Source: Tetradesmus obliquus (Eukaryota > Chlorophyta > Chlorophyceae > Sphaeropleales > Scenedesmaceae). Taken from it: a stretch of 64,000 nt of DNA. The position numbers and the translations under genes were made by a program. The stretch is taken from NCBI GenBank assembly GCA_030272155.1, contig CP126201.1, positions 4,066,501 through 4,130,500 on the forward strand. The letters run 5' to 3'. Of the stretch, positions 1 through 11,700 are shown piece by piece. Positions within the stretch are counted from its first letter, which is position 1. Each line of letters starts with the position of its first letter. The notes beneath the pieces were generated by a model. That model had not been told where the DNA came from. It did not search any database and worked only from the letters and a program-made list of their open reading frames with translations.

Positions 1-3000
1 CCAGCACAAACATTCCTCCAGCAAAGCAGGTCAGGTGTTCAAAGCGGTCGTTGGTGGGGTTGATGACGCCAGAAGCCTGGCTGACAGTGGCTTCGCTGAC
101 GAAGCTCATCTCAGCAGTGCCATCCCAGATGTGGCGCACCAGGTGCTTGCGCACACCCTGCATGGAGCTGTTGTACAGCTCCAACGGCAGCTGCGTACAG
201 GCATAGCAGCAACGGCAACAGCAGCAGCAGTGATTAATGTCGTCGCACAGGCATGCATCTAATACACAGGGGCGGAGGTGGCGCGCAGTGCACAGCTCAG
301 GGTGGAGCTTCTATGTAGACAAGCAAACAAACAGACAGAAAGCCAGACCGACACAGAAGAGCAGGGAGGCACACAAAGACCTGACCCCCACTTATCGCCT
401 CCCGTGTGTGTGCCTCTCCCCAGCATGTCTATGCAATCAACTCTTCAGCAGGGCTGCCCACAGGCAGCTTCACAGCCACGTGGCATCAACATACAGGCAA
501 ACATACGGTGAACACACACAACGCGCATGGACAGAAAGGTTTTGTGTACACCCCAACCACCTATACACACCCTCCGGCCCCAGGTGCTCACCTGCTGCGT
601 GCCACCCGACAGCACCCACTGCTTGAGCATATACTCGTACATGCTGTCTGCAGCGCTTCCAACAAGCAGCCTCAAAGCCACATGGCAGTACTGCATGCGA
701 TTTATATGAACAGGCAGGTCTGCAGCACAGCCCAACCACCTGCCAGCCCCTGCTATCAGCATCATGATGCTCACCTGCTGCGTGCCACCCGACAGCACCC
801 ACTGCTAAAGAAAGTACTCGTGCATGCTGTCGGCAGCTCTTCCAACAAGCAGCCTCAAAGGCAGATGGCATCAACACATGCGATTTTTATGAACAGGCAG
901 GCCTTCAGCACAGCTCAACCACCTGCCGACCTCAATTGTCGACTCACCTGCTGCGTGCCCCCTGACAGCACCCACTGCTTGAGCATGTACTCGTACATGC
1001 TGTCAGCAGCGCTGCCGATGGTCATCTTGGGGTCAGTGCAGCTGGCATCTTTTGTGTGCAGGCCCATGCAGTACAGCCCGCTGAAGTTGCGGCTGCCTGC
1101 CAGCACCTGCCAGAAGCGCATGCCAGCATCAGACATGTCCTGCCGACCTGTAAGCAACATGGTGAAGAAATTGGCACAGCAAGCAGCACAGCAGAGTCAG
1201 CAGTTGCCAGAAGCGCATGCCAGCACCAAAAATATTTTATCACCTGGCAGGTGACAAGGTTCAGCAATGCCAGAGGTGCAGCCAAGGCAGTGAGACGGTT
1301 GACACTGGTATGCCTCAGGCCATGCTTGTAGCTTGTCCGGCGTGCAGTGCGCCAGCTGTTGCTTCCACGTGCACGTACAGTGTACAGTAAATTGTACAGT
1401 GAGCAATGAAGTTATGACAGCTGGCTCTTTTACCTAGAAGCCTGCCAATAGTTGTGAACTCCATGCTGAGTGTGCCTGCCTCAGCCACATTGGTCTTCAC
1501 ATCCGTGATGGGTGTTGCCGCCCTGGCTGCTGCTTTGCCAAACGTCGCAAAGGGCGAGGGCATGCCACGTGTCGTGTTGAAGGACACCATTAGCCTGCGG
1601 CATAATGCACAGGGACAGAAGCGCGTGCAGCAAAAGCGGATAGGGTCAGCAGCACCAATGCCATGGGTAGCGCAGCGCTTTGGCAGGGCATGGCAATGTG
1701 TTGAATCTCGCCTGGTCGGCCCAACCGCCTGGTGCCCAGTAGACTGTCATGTATGGCTTAAGCACAGCACAACACAACTTCAGCCACAAGCATTACACAT
1801 CCAGTCACACTGCTGAGTTGCAGTTGTACGGTACCAGGCATACCTTTCCTGAAGACGAGGCGCATGTACTGCTGTACCCGACATATGGACACACCTGTCA
1901 GCCAGCATCTCCGCCTTTTGCAGGTACATGTCATCACCGCCGCTCAGGTAGTATGCAGACAGCAGGCCGCCCAGGATGCGGATGTTGACCTCAAAGAACT
2001 GCACCTTGCTGCCATCCTTAAACTCCAAGTGGTTGGCCACCCAATGCCGCGCCTGCTGGTACTCCTCATTCAAGCCTGCAATTGCAGCAGCGTGAGCCCT
2101 GGCTGCCAGTCTGAGGTTGTTGAGGATGAGTTTCATATGGTCTTTGAGTGCCCTTTCTATGCACCAGTCCGCGAGCGATTTGCTATGTTGTTCGAACCCT
2201 TCGGGGACTCGTCACAAACATGGGCTACTATTGCTGGTTGTCACCCAGCAGGCGATGACATGATCACTTTTATGAAGCAGGCACCTGCTTTGGTGGCCGC
2301 TTTTGTGCACTGCTGCTATCTGATGCGGTGTCACCCGGACACTGATCCTGAGATCCTTCTGTCCTCTCAGGCTATTGCTCAAGCTATTGATGATGCTGAT
2401 GAGTTTTTTTCTGCGTTGTCGTCTGACGGTTTGGACGATGATGAGTTGTTCTTCGATGTTTCCTCCCCCTATGAGCCTCTCGTTGGCTCCTGACTGGGGT
2501 TCCCACTCCTCGTTGAGTGGAGCATGTAATGTAATGTAATGTAATGTGATGAATGTGGTGCAGCGCGGGCAGGTTGAAGGCGTCAGCAGCTGCGGTATAT
2601 GGTGCTTTATGACACATCACATGGTGTGTCATCTACAGCAGACAGCTTGACGGGACAACAAGCTGCTCCTGCAACACGCCATGGTGCCACCTGCAGCCAT
2701 GTGCTGCAGGTGGTGCGCGAGTGCAGGTGGTCAGAGCCAGTGCGTGGCAGACAAGGTCGCAAACCGGCGCCAGGTTGCTGTAGTTGTCTTCAACCCACAT
2801 ACTGCTTGCAGGACAGTCGCTGCTGCTGCCAGCGCCCTGCCTGCTTCTGCTGCTACCGGTGACACATAAGCATGTGCTACCTGCCCTGGCTGCATCCAAG
2901 CACTCAGACCACGATGTCAAGACAAACTGTGATGTGCATACTGCGCTTCGATGGTGGGGCTAGCGCGCTGCCCACCTGATATGATGAGGGTGTCCAGGCT

Positions 3001-4124
3001 GTCGACGATTGTGAGCCCCAGGTTAAACCACGCCTTTGGTGTGTGGTTGATCACATCCACCTCGTCACTGCCCCAGGCGTACTTCCTGCAAGCAGGCAAC
3101 CCAGCAAGCAAGCAGGTGAGCAGAGACATGGCGTGAGTGCAGGCCAACTTGCTGCACGGCTGCATGTTTCTAGTTGCAGCAGACCCTGCCAAGGCCTCAA
3201 GGCTGTATGCAGCAAGGTTTGGTGCTGCTTCACATCTTCGCGGCAAGGGCTTGCTGCAGCTCGCCTGCAACTATCCTGCAAGCTCTCCTGCAAGCATGCC
3301 CAGCAGAACGCCAGCATGTGCACATCTACCTGCCCACAGCGCTGGTCATGCAGCTAACGTAAGCACTGTGACTCATGCTCTGTGTGTAAACGCATACCGC
3401 ACGCGCTTCCATGTTGCTTGGCAAGTCCTTGCCCTGTCAGCATGACCTACCTGTAGCCCTCCCAGCTCCAGCTGATTGCTTTGCGCACATGCTCCTGCCG
3501 CTGCTTTGCCGATGTGACACAGCCCAAGCCATCAGGCCCACAGCTGTAGTCCCCATCACAGATGCCTGTGCGCTGGCAGCGCTGCGAGTCATCATGTGGC
3601 GGTAAGCTGTACATAGGTGGCATGCTGCTGAATGGGTGAGCGGGCTTCTCAGGTTCCTGCTGTTGCTGTTGCTGCTGCTTGTGTTTGTGACCCCAACTGA
3701 GGTGTGCCAGCCGCGGATGCATCCGCCTACTGCTGATTGGGTTCAGCAGCACAGGCGCGGGCGCTGGTGCTGCTGCTGCTGCTATGTGCTGCTGAACAGG
3801 CAATACAGGCCCAGATACTCTGCTGCCACTGCTGCTTCTGCTTGCTGGTATACTGCTGGAGCTGTCGCCAGTTCCTGGTATAATGCTGCTCATTGCCTGA
3901 GGTGGAGAGACTGGTGGTTGGTAGGAGACCAACAGCACGTTCCACACACCCAGGAGTGACAGCACTGCCAGAAGTACAGCAGCTGCCAGTGTCAATGACA
4001 CGATAGAGAGGCGTTGCCACTTGGAACCTGCTGCGCTCCTGCGGCCTGACCCATCCCCAGATGAAGAAGAAATTCTTGGCAGCAAGGGTTGCCTGACAGC
4101 GTGCTGTTGCTGCAACCACCCCAT
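1..4124 (-). CDS. Class I alpha-1,2-mannosidase (GH47), C-terminus off window
   Basis: Trims alpha-1,2-mannose from N-glycans in the ER/Golgi lumen. Six exons join in phase: 3451-4124, 2976-3085, 1895-2075, 1434-1594, 948-1147 and 1-190 (continuing off the window). Exon 1 starts at ATG 4122-4124 and encodes a type II membrane anchor (about residues 38-66) and a low-complexity stem ending at the family-typical WEGYR. Later exons show KYAWGSDEV, LGLTIVDSLDTL, FEVNIRILGGLLSAYYLSG (its Glu is in the active site in this family), a degenerate FNTTRGMP, ADSMYEYMLKQW (catalytic Asp region) and HLTCFAGGMF. The last catalytic Glu block and the Ca-binding Thr lie beyond position 1. Intron 2 carries a LINE fragment and intron 5 carries two partial copies of exon 5. 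GH47 identity is firm; ER versus Golgi type cannot be decided. Confidence 0.93.
592..915 (-). repeat. Two tandem partial copies of GH47 exon 5 in intron 5
   Basis: The 3' part of exon 5 with its splice donor (donor edge at 948) recurs with donor edges at 775 and 592, giving units of about 173 and 183 bp. The copy ending at 592 still reads ADSMYEYMLKQWVLSGG with an intact GTGAGC donor. The copy ending at 775 has TAG in place of the Lys codon. The copies share extra sequence upstream (around 690-735 and 870-915) that is absent from the real exon, so the second duplication copied the first duplicate. Confidence 0.85.
2095..2548 (+). mobile_element. 5'-truncated LINE 3' end inside GH47 intron 2
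   Basis: The + frame from about 2100 to 2493 encodes VEDEFHMVFECPFY followed by VRERFAMLF. This is the His/Cys part of the zinc-binding C-terminus of LINE reverse transcriptase polyproteins. The same domain appears intact in the copy near 51.2 kb. The element ends in a short tandem tail of TGTAA units (about 2525-2548), a typical LINE 3' terminus. Its 5' edge lies within about 20 bp of the splice acceptor of GH47 exon 3. It is antisense to the host gene and non-autonomous. Confidence 0.75.
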
Positions 4125-4640
4125 CTGGCTCCTGCAAGGGCTCAGGCTGGAATGGGGGACCAGAACAGTGCTCCTGCAACAGCTGGGCCTTAGCTTAGGC
4201 CATTACATCATCTGTGCAATCGTAATTGCCTTCATACGCCATCAGCTAGGCCCGATGACGCGGGACTGCCACTAGCCGATGCCTGCTGAGCAGTGCTGTG
4301 CTGTTGCGCACACCGACCTCTGCCGGGCCTATATACAACGTCACGCAGCACCTAAAACTACTTATACTATATATGATGTGCAAATGAATGTTGCTGCACC
4401 GAGTTGGGTGAGCTGGTGGCCTGTAAACCGGACTTGGCGCTCGATGCGGTCAAACGTTAGCTACACTCAGCAGCATCGACGTCGCTACCATGAACCTGGT
4501 ATTATAGACGTGATCAATGAATGTTACACCATCGAAACGACGATTCCACTGCAAGTCAGCACTGGGGTTTTGATACTAGTGACAGGCACCCTCAGCCAGG
4601 GTAGGCTATAATACACGGCAGGAATGCATCGTCGACAGCC
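4125..4640. other. Spacer between GH47 start and FSH1-type gene stop
   Basis: About 515 bp lie between two minus-strand genes and should hold the mannosidase promoter and the 3' UTR of the upstream hydrolase. I see no coding signal and no recognisable TATA box; the GC content drops around 4330-4600. Confidence 0.4.
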
Positions 4641-6432
4641 TTATGGTTTGCCTGCAGCCGCTGCAACCGCTTCCTGCTCTGCATCTGCTGTTGCTGTGTT
4701 GTCCATGCTGTCCAGGCTGGAGCCCACTGACACAGATCCTGCTGCCCGGCTACCAAACCTGTCCAAAAACGCCACCATTTGCTGCTTGAACTCCCCACTG
4801 CACGTTGGCACCATGTGCGCACCTGCAGGCGATGCAGCAGTACATGCAGCGGCAGCAGCAGCAGCGGTGGCAGCAGCAAGAGTGACGACGCAGCAAAGAT
4901 TATGACACAGTCGCAGCATTGCGATGCTCACAATAAGCGACAGCAGCAATCACCCTATGATTTCAGGTTGACTTGGCACTTTACGGCTATGTGGGCTCTT
5001 TGATTGCAAGCTCTCCTGCTGGTCGCTTTGGGTTTGTCATCCCCCCAAATCTCACCTGGGTGCTCAAACATGTCTGCTGTGCGCTGGTCAAACGTGTCCA
5101 TAAGTGCATGGCTGCGCGCAGGCGGTATCAGCGCGTCGCTCTGCCCCATGACAAACAGCGTGGGCACGTCAACCTTGGCGCTTTCCAGCAGCGCTGCATA
5201 CTCAGGGTCACGCGGCAGGAAGCCAGCACACTGCAGCAACAGCACAACACAGCCACAGCAGCAGCAGGGTTGTGAGTCAGCCCAGTAGCAAACGATCAAC
5301 AGCAGCTCAGCAAACCTCCCATGGCCTCCAGAAGCGCTGGATCATGCAAGGTCAAAGAGGTCCAACTGCAAAATAAGTGCCAAAAAAACATGTGCCGAGA
5401 AGCCCACCATGCACACTGCTACGCACAGCTAAGCCATCTGTGGCAGTGGAGCCACCTGGCCCTGCTGCTGCGGTGCTTGAGCAGTACTTGCGCTTGCTTG
5501 CCACAACCGCAAGATTGCAGCAAACCGTTTTGTTCTGACCAATGCCTATCAGGCTCCTGCCAACCGTCAGCAGCAACTGCAGAGCTTCCTGCAAGCTTGC
5601 ATCCTGCCGCCAGCCCCAGCACCTGCTGTTCTGATTAACACACAAATACACAAAGACCCCAAACACACGCCTCACCACACTCACCACTAAGCAGAACTTG
5701 GGCAGGGGCACATCCAAATCCCTGCCCTGCCGCTGCGCCGTCTGCAGCGCAGCCAGAAACAGCGCTGCTGCTGTCGCCCCTTGGCTGAACCCAAACAGCC
5801 CGTCAGGCTGCTGCTGCCGCAGCGCATCACACAGGCTGGCGTATGTGGTGTCCCAGTTGCTGTATTTGACTGCCAGTGAGGGCCGTTTGTCAGGCCCTAG
5901 GTCGCTCCACTGGAACCAGGTGAGGCCCTCTGAGCTGCCTCCCACCTCCTTTATCTGCTGCTCTGTGAGGGTTGAGGCTGCCTGCAGTTGAGAACATGAG
6001 GGTCAACAGGGGTAAGGCATGCTGTGGGTGCATGCTGTGCTGCAAGTACAGTCAAGGCGTTGAGATGGCCGATTGCAACGGTGGCTGTCTGCAGGATGCT
6101 TTGCTGGCTGGCCAGTAGGCTGCAAAGTGTGTCATGCTGCTAACACGTGCAAGCTTGCGTCGCCAGCTGCGTGCACCACACCCAGAGCTGCCGCTCTACA
6201 AAGAGTGCAGCATGCATTGTGCATGGCTTGGTGCTGCAACTGCGTGATGCCAGCAGTTGGCTGCGGCACAGGCAGTCTAGTAGTATCGTTGCTAACTGCT
6301 GCTGCTGCTGCTGCTGTTCCAGTTGCCCAGCTACGCACATGGAAAGGCGCATCATGAAACTGGAAGTGCACTCTGCTCTTCAGACCCTTGCGCATTGAGC
6401 CTATACGCATCCGCAGGATCTGCAGCAGCAGC

Positions 6433-6466
<34 letters not shown>

Positions 6467-6794
6467 GGCAGGCAGGCAGAAGTAGAAGGCAGACCCACGC
6501 ATTAACTGCGCAACAGAAGCACACTTTAGTAGAGGTAACATGGAGCATTCTTCGCTGGATACTCACTGGTGATAACGCAGACTTCACAGCTGCAGGTACT
6601 GCTACAGCTGAAGGAGGCTGCCGTGCAGCCTGGACTGCCGCACACACTGGCAGATGAGAAGATGATTATGGATCAGCAGGGCCGCACTGAGAGGCAGTAC
6701 ATGTGCAACAGCGCAATACTCACGTTACCGTTTTGCAGGAAGCCGTGCAGGCACAGCATCTTCAGCTTGCCATCTGCTGCCTGCTCCTCTAAAA

Positions 6795-6854
<60 letters not shown>

Positions 6855-7071
6855 TACTGTCAGCCACTTGCTGACACGGGTCTGCTGTCATAGCCCTTCC
6901 AACGGTTGCTGAAGGTGGATTACCTGAACTTGACATGCTGGACTCAGATTGAGGTGCTGCTGCAAGTGTTCTGCTGCCCGCTCCCAACACCAACCGAGTG
7001 GCGGGTGGTGCGAGTCTCTGGCTACGATGAAGCACTGAGATTTTGCAACGCGCCAAAGAATGTCCGATCAT
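4641..7071 (-). CDS. FSH1/OVCA2-type serine hydrolase
   Basis: Alpha/beta-hydrolase of the FSH1 (OVCA2-like) family, predicted carboxylesterase; substrate unknown. Five exons join in phase: 6724-7071, 6339-6419, 5685-5981, 5056-5230 and 4641-4822 (about 360 aa). Exon 1 ends with LKMLCLHGFLQNG, the family's N-terminal strand; exon 2 has SMRKGLKSRVHFQF. Exon 3 has the nucleophile elbow GFSQGA; exon 4 has GFLPRDPEY and the Asp strand VMGQSDALIPP; exon 5 has the His loop GAHMVP. All three catalytic residues are present. The N-terminus carries a 16-residue Ala run from a CAG tract and a basic stretch that could be an organelle transit peptide. ATG at 7071 gives the longest product; the Met codon at 6936 is a credible alternative because the first ATG lies 10 bp from a plus-strand ATG. 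Confidence 0.88.
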
Positions 7072-8254
7072 GAAACAAACAATTTACAGGCAGATGCGAA
7101 GGGTGTGGCTCCCTCTAATCAATGCTTTGCCCAGGTCTGGCAGCAACTCCTGTCAGGTAACCCAGTGGTGACGTCCTTAGGCTCGGTTCCATGCTTATCA
7201 GCGTTGCAACAAGCGAATGTGACACTGGTGAGTACGAGCAGTTCAACAACAGGGCCTTGGGTCACTACAACCTTTTGTCAGCTGTAGCAATGCCAGTGTC
7301 CTTCTGTCTTCCTGTCGTACTACGCAAAGCCGGGCCTGCCAGCAAATGCAGTGAAGCTCTTGCTGCACTGTGCTCAGTCCACCCATTCACTTTGCTTTCA
7401 AATCCAGCAACCTCGGCACGCTGCTTTGTTTGCCTGAACCATTTGAACACAGCGTGGCCACGGTGGTGCCATGTGCAAATCTCCAGGCAAGGGGGTTGGG
7501 GGTCAACTGTTACAACTCAAGAGTGCTGTCAATGTACACCAGCGCTTTGCAGCCAGTGGCGATGCAACAGCAGCTCCACAGCAGAGGCAGGTGCTGCTCA
7601 ACATGCTGTAAGCAGCAAACCAAGGTAATCTAGCACAGATTCAGCCCTGATGGCGGACCAGACAAGTGAACAGGCACATGCTGCCGAGGTGTTCCACACC
7701 TGCAGGTCAAGCCACTGGTACGACACACATGCAGCTACTGCTTGAACATAGCAAACTACGCAAAACAAACATCACCGCTACAACACACACGAAACACCCT
7801 GGCAGTCTTGCTATTGTAGTCGTACATCCGAGTGTAGGAATGATCCCAGGTGCATAATTTTTGCGCTACAGCTGCCAGTCCACGCTGCTGCGCATAGCAC
7901 AGCTGACACACAACGGGACGCAGCAATGCAGCAGCAAGACACGCAAAGTGAGGACACTGTGGCTCACGTGCGTAGAAGATGCTGCGCACACCTTGTTGGC
8001 ACATGCCTCCACCAGCTAGCCAGCAGCATCCACAGCAGTCAGCAGCTTCAAATCTCAGCAATGTGCAACAGTTGTGAACTGCAGTGCAGTGTGCAGCTGC
8101 AGCTGCATGCAGCACGCCAAACAAGCCACGGGGTGATGTGCCTTTCATGCATTGGTGGAGTTATCACAGCCTGGGAGGCTGCGACTACAGCGGCAAGCAC
8201 AACTTCACGCCCATAACAGGCATAGAATGCAAGCATTGGTCAGGACTACTATAA
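7060..8254 (+). CDS. Possible small multi-exon gene, unknown product
   Basis: Weakly supported. A plus-strand ATG at 7060 opens an exon to a donor at 7156. A second exon, 7181-7227, joins in phase (reading GSVPCLSALQQANVTL before a GTGAGT donor). Later stretches look coding, around 7265-7350 (LSYYAKPGLPAN) and 7483-7609. A final exon, about 8113-8254, reads GDVPFMHWWSYHSLGGC then DYSGKHNFTPITGIEC before a stop at 8252-8254. The Trp/His/Cys-rich last exon is unlike the CAG-driven shadow frames. I do not recognise the family and cannot join all exons. The first ATG overlaps the longest form of the opposing hydrolase gene. Confidence 0.35.
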
Positions 8255-8264
8255 GCAGTTAGCT

Positions 8265-8411
8265 GAGCAAGACAAAGAAACAAAACGAAGAAGAAGCAGA
8301 AGACAAAAAAAGAAGGAAACAGACAGAAACAAGACCAAGAAGGAGAACAAGACTAAGAACAAGGAGAGAAAGAAGAAGCAAAAGAAGGAAACAGGAACAG
8401 AGGAAGAAAGG
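8265..8411 (+). repeat. Polypurine tract
   Basis: About 145 bases are almost entirely A and G on the + strand (runs of AGAAG, AAAGAAGG and similar), with only scattered C/T. This is quite unlike the CAG-rich surroundings. It lies just after the possible gene at 7.1-8.25 kb and upstream of the 3' end of the repeat-family gene. It could form triplex DNA; I see no gene in it. Confidence 0.7.
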
Positions 8412-8798
8412 ATGAAATCCATAACTCCTGCCCTGCAGCGGACATCCGCTGGCACTGCAAGCAGCGTGGGTCAAGCTGTCACTCATATGTGGATCAATGC
8501 CAACAAAGGCACCATGTGTGAGGCAGCTACCTCCTGCACAACCAACAGCTTGCGGCAACATCACATGGCTTATGCACACAGTGCACCTACATCGTGTACA
8601 CCGTGCAACACATACAGTACACCTGCACACACACTTGGTACACCAGCACACAGCGCACCTGCGCAATACATCGTACATAGAACTGGGCACTGTGACGTTG
8701 CAGCACTGTGGACACACACGTCGTGGTGATGCAATACAGCATGCACCTTCAAGGCACCGCATCAGCAGGCCTTTTGCCATTCTCACGCAGCATGCCTC

Positions 8799-11700
8799 CT
8801 AGGCGCTACACAACAGCTCACGCAGTCGCTCTGCAAGATCTGCAGTGCTGCTGTCTGCCACCTGCTGCAGTAGCTGGTGCACAGCATCCCTGTTGACCTC
8901 GCAAGCTGCTGGCAGCTGGCACAGCTGCTCAGCACATTCAAGGCTGCCCTTCTCTGCCGCCTGCTGCAGCAGCTGTCCCACAGCATCGCTGCTAAGCTGG
9001 TGCGCTGCGTCTGGGTACCAGCAGAGATACTCTGTACATGCAACACTGCCTTGCTGAACAGCTGCCTGCAGCAGCTGTTGCACTTCATCTGTGCTGAGCT
9101 GCGATACAGCCGGTAGCTGGCACAGCTGCTCAGTACATCCAGCACTGCCCTGCTGCACAGCTTCCTGCAGCAGCTGGTGCAGCGGATCGATGTTGAGCAG
9201 CTGTGCTGCTGGCAGCCGCAATAGGGCCTCAAGGCACTGATCAGCACCTTGTTTAACTGCTGTACGCAGCAGTGCCGAAGCTTCGTCTGCTGGCATCTCT
9301 TCCAAGCAAGCTGCTGGCAGCAAGCTGATACACTTGTTGACAAAAGTATGCCTGCGTTGCTCCACAGCTGCTTGCAGCACCTGTGCCGCTGAGCTGCTGC
9401 ACAGCAAACCTGCTGCCGGCAGACTGCACAGCGGTGCTATGCAGTCCTTCGCACCATGTGCAGCAGCTGCACACAGCAGCTCCGTGACATTATCGCTGCC
9501 AATCTGCGCTGCTGCTGTCAACCTGGTGCATGTCTCTACACAGCCCTCCAATCCCAACCTCACTGAGACACGTGGGACCTCTAGGACAGCCTTGCAGCTC
9601 AACTGCTGTACTGCTGCCATGCTGCACAGCCATTGCAGATTCCAAACCGCATCATTCCCGAACTGACTCTCGCCACGCTCACTAGCTCCTTCTTCGACTA
9701 CGTACTGCAGCAGCTCTGCCATGTCGTCAGCGCTGTACTGCTGGGCGACTGGCAGCTCCAGCAGCAGCTTTGTGCACTCATACCTTCCATTGCGCACCGA
9801 CATCATCACCAGCTCCGCCACGTGCTCAGCGCTGAGCTGCTGTGCTGCAGGCAGCTCTAACAGCGCCTTGGTGTCAAGGTACTTGCCTTGACGCACAGCT
9901 GCTTCCAGCAGCTCCACCACAGCAACACTGCTCAACTTCTGCGCTGCCGGCAGTTGGCACAGCGGCTTCGTGCAGCCGACGCCGCCCTGCTGCACAGTTG
10001 CCTGCAGCAGCTGGTGCACAGCATCTGTGCTGAGACGTCGTGTTGCTGGCAGCTGACACATCTGTTGCATGCACTCAGGTTGCCCCTGCTGTGCCGCTTG
10101 CTGCAGCAGCTGCTGCACAGCATCATTGTCAAGCTGCTGGGCTGTCGGCAGCATCAACAGCAGAATCGTGCATGCATTCATGCCGGAACGCTCTGTCAGC
10201 ACAGCTGTTTGCAACAGCTGCACAACAATGCCAAGGCTGAACTTCTGCGCTGCAGGCAGCTGCAGCAGCAAATGTGTGCAAGGGTACCTTGCAAGCGGCA
10301 CAGCTGCCAGCAGCAGCTGCACCACAACGCAACCCCTGAGATGCTGTGCTGCAGGCAGCTGTAGCAGCAGCTCTGGACACTCGTCTCTCTTGAGATCCTT
10401 GATACATCCCTGGAGCAGCTGCGCCACAACATCAGTGCTGAACTGCTGGGCTGCAGGAAGCTTCAGCAGCCAATGTGCACACTGGTACATGCCCTGCTTT
10501 GTGCATCTGTGCAGTAGGGAGACGACAGAATCACTGCTGAACTGCTGGGCTGCTGGCAGATCCAGCAGCCAGGCTGCACATTCGTCTTGGCCAGCCATCA
10601 CAGCTGTCTGCAGTAGCTGCAGCACAGCATCAGTGCTGCATTGCTGGGCTGCAGTTAGCTCCAGCAGCAAATCCACAAAACCATCTCTGTACTTGTGCTT
10701 GAGAGCGGGCTGCAGCAGCTGTACTACGACATCAGTGCTGAAGTTCTGGGATGCAGGAAGCCCCAGCAACAAGTGTGAGCATTTTGCATGAAGATATTTC
10801 ACAGCTGTTTGCAGCAGCTGCACCACCACGCTGCTGCTGAGCAGCTGGGCTGCAGGCAGCTGCAGCAGCACCTCTGCACATGGGTACCTGCCATGAAGCA
10901 CACCGCTTGCAGCAGCTGCATCACTACATCAGTGCTGAGCTGCTGAGCTGCAGGCAGCCCCAGCAGCGACTGTGCGCATTCATCCCCTCCGCCTGGCACC
11001 GCTGTCTGTAGCAGCTGGGCCACGTCATCAGTGCTGAACTGCTGCACTGCAGGCACATCCAGCAACGCCTGTGCGCATATGTACCTGCCATGCAGCACAG
11101 CTGCTTGCACCAGCTGCAGGACTACATCGCTGCGCATGTGTTCTACGGCCTGGCCAAGCAGACCTTTAACCACCACAATCTGCGCCATGAGTTGCTCTTC
11201 AGAGTTGGCCCTGCCATCTGGCTCAGCAGCCATCAGCATGCTGAGCAATGCCCCTAGTGTGGGTGTGTCCATGTGCTGCTGCACTGCCTCCATCGCAAGC
11301 ATGAAGCCAGTTGCGGTTGCATGCTGGCGCTTGGCTGCCATGGTCAACAGCTTGCGCATGAACTGTGGTTCTGTCTGCGCTGGCAAGCAATGTGCTGCTG
11401 CTTCTGCTGGTGTGTGCTTGCTGCAGTTAACGGCCAGCTGGGAAATTTCAAGCGAGCTGTTGTCTCGCAAGACCTTGGTCAGGTAGGGCAGCGGCTCCTA
11501 CAGCATAAGACAGGAGGCATGAACTGGGGTCAGGCAAGTGCAGGCAGGAGAGGAATTTATGCAGTTACATCCACCAAGTAGTGACCGCAGCAGGGCGCAT
11601 GACGCAACCATGCCTGCTGCAGGAACAGCTCTGAAAGTAGGACTCATTGCTGCCGGCCATGTTGCCAACAGCGTGCAGCTGTTGGCTACCAGTGCAGCAC

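Noticed and set aside
1864-2493. Single 209-residue plus-strand gene
   Set aside because: Its first half is antisense to GH47 exon 3; only the part after about 2095 is LINE-derived.
8799-10901. Leucine-rich repeat protein
   Set aside because: LL and LPA motifs recur every 33 residues, not 22-25, and lack the LxxLxLxxN pattern.
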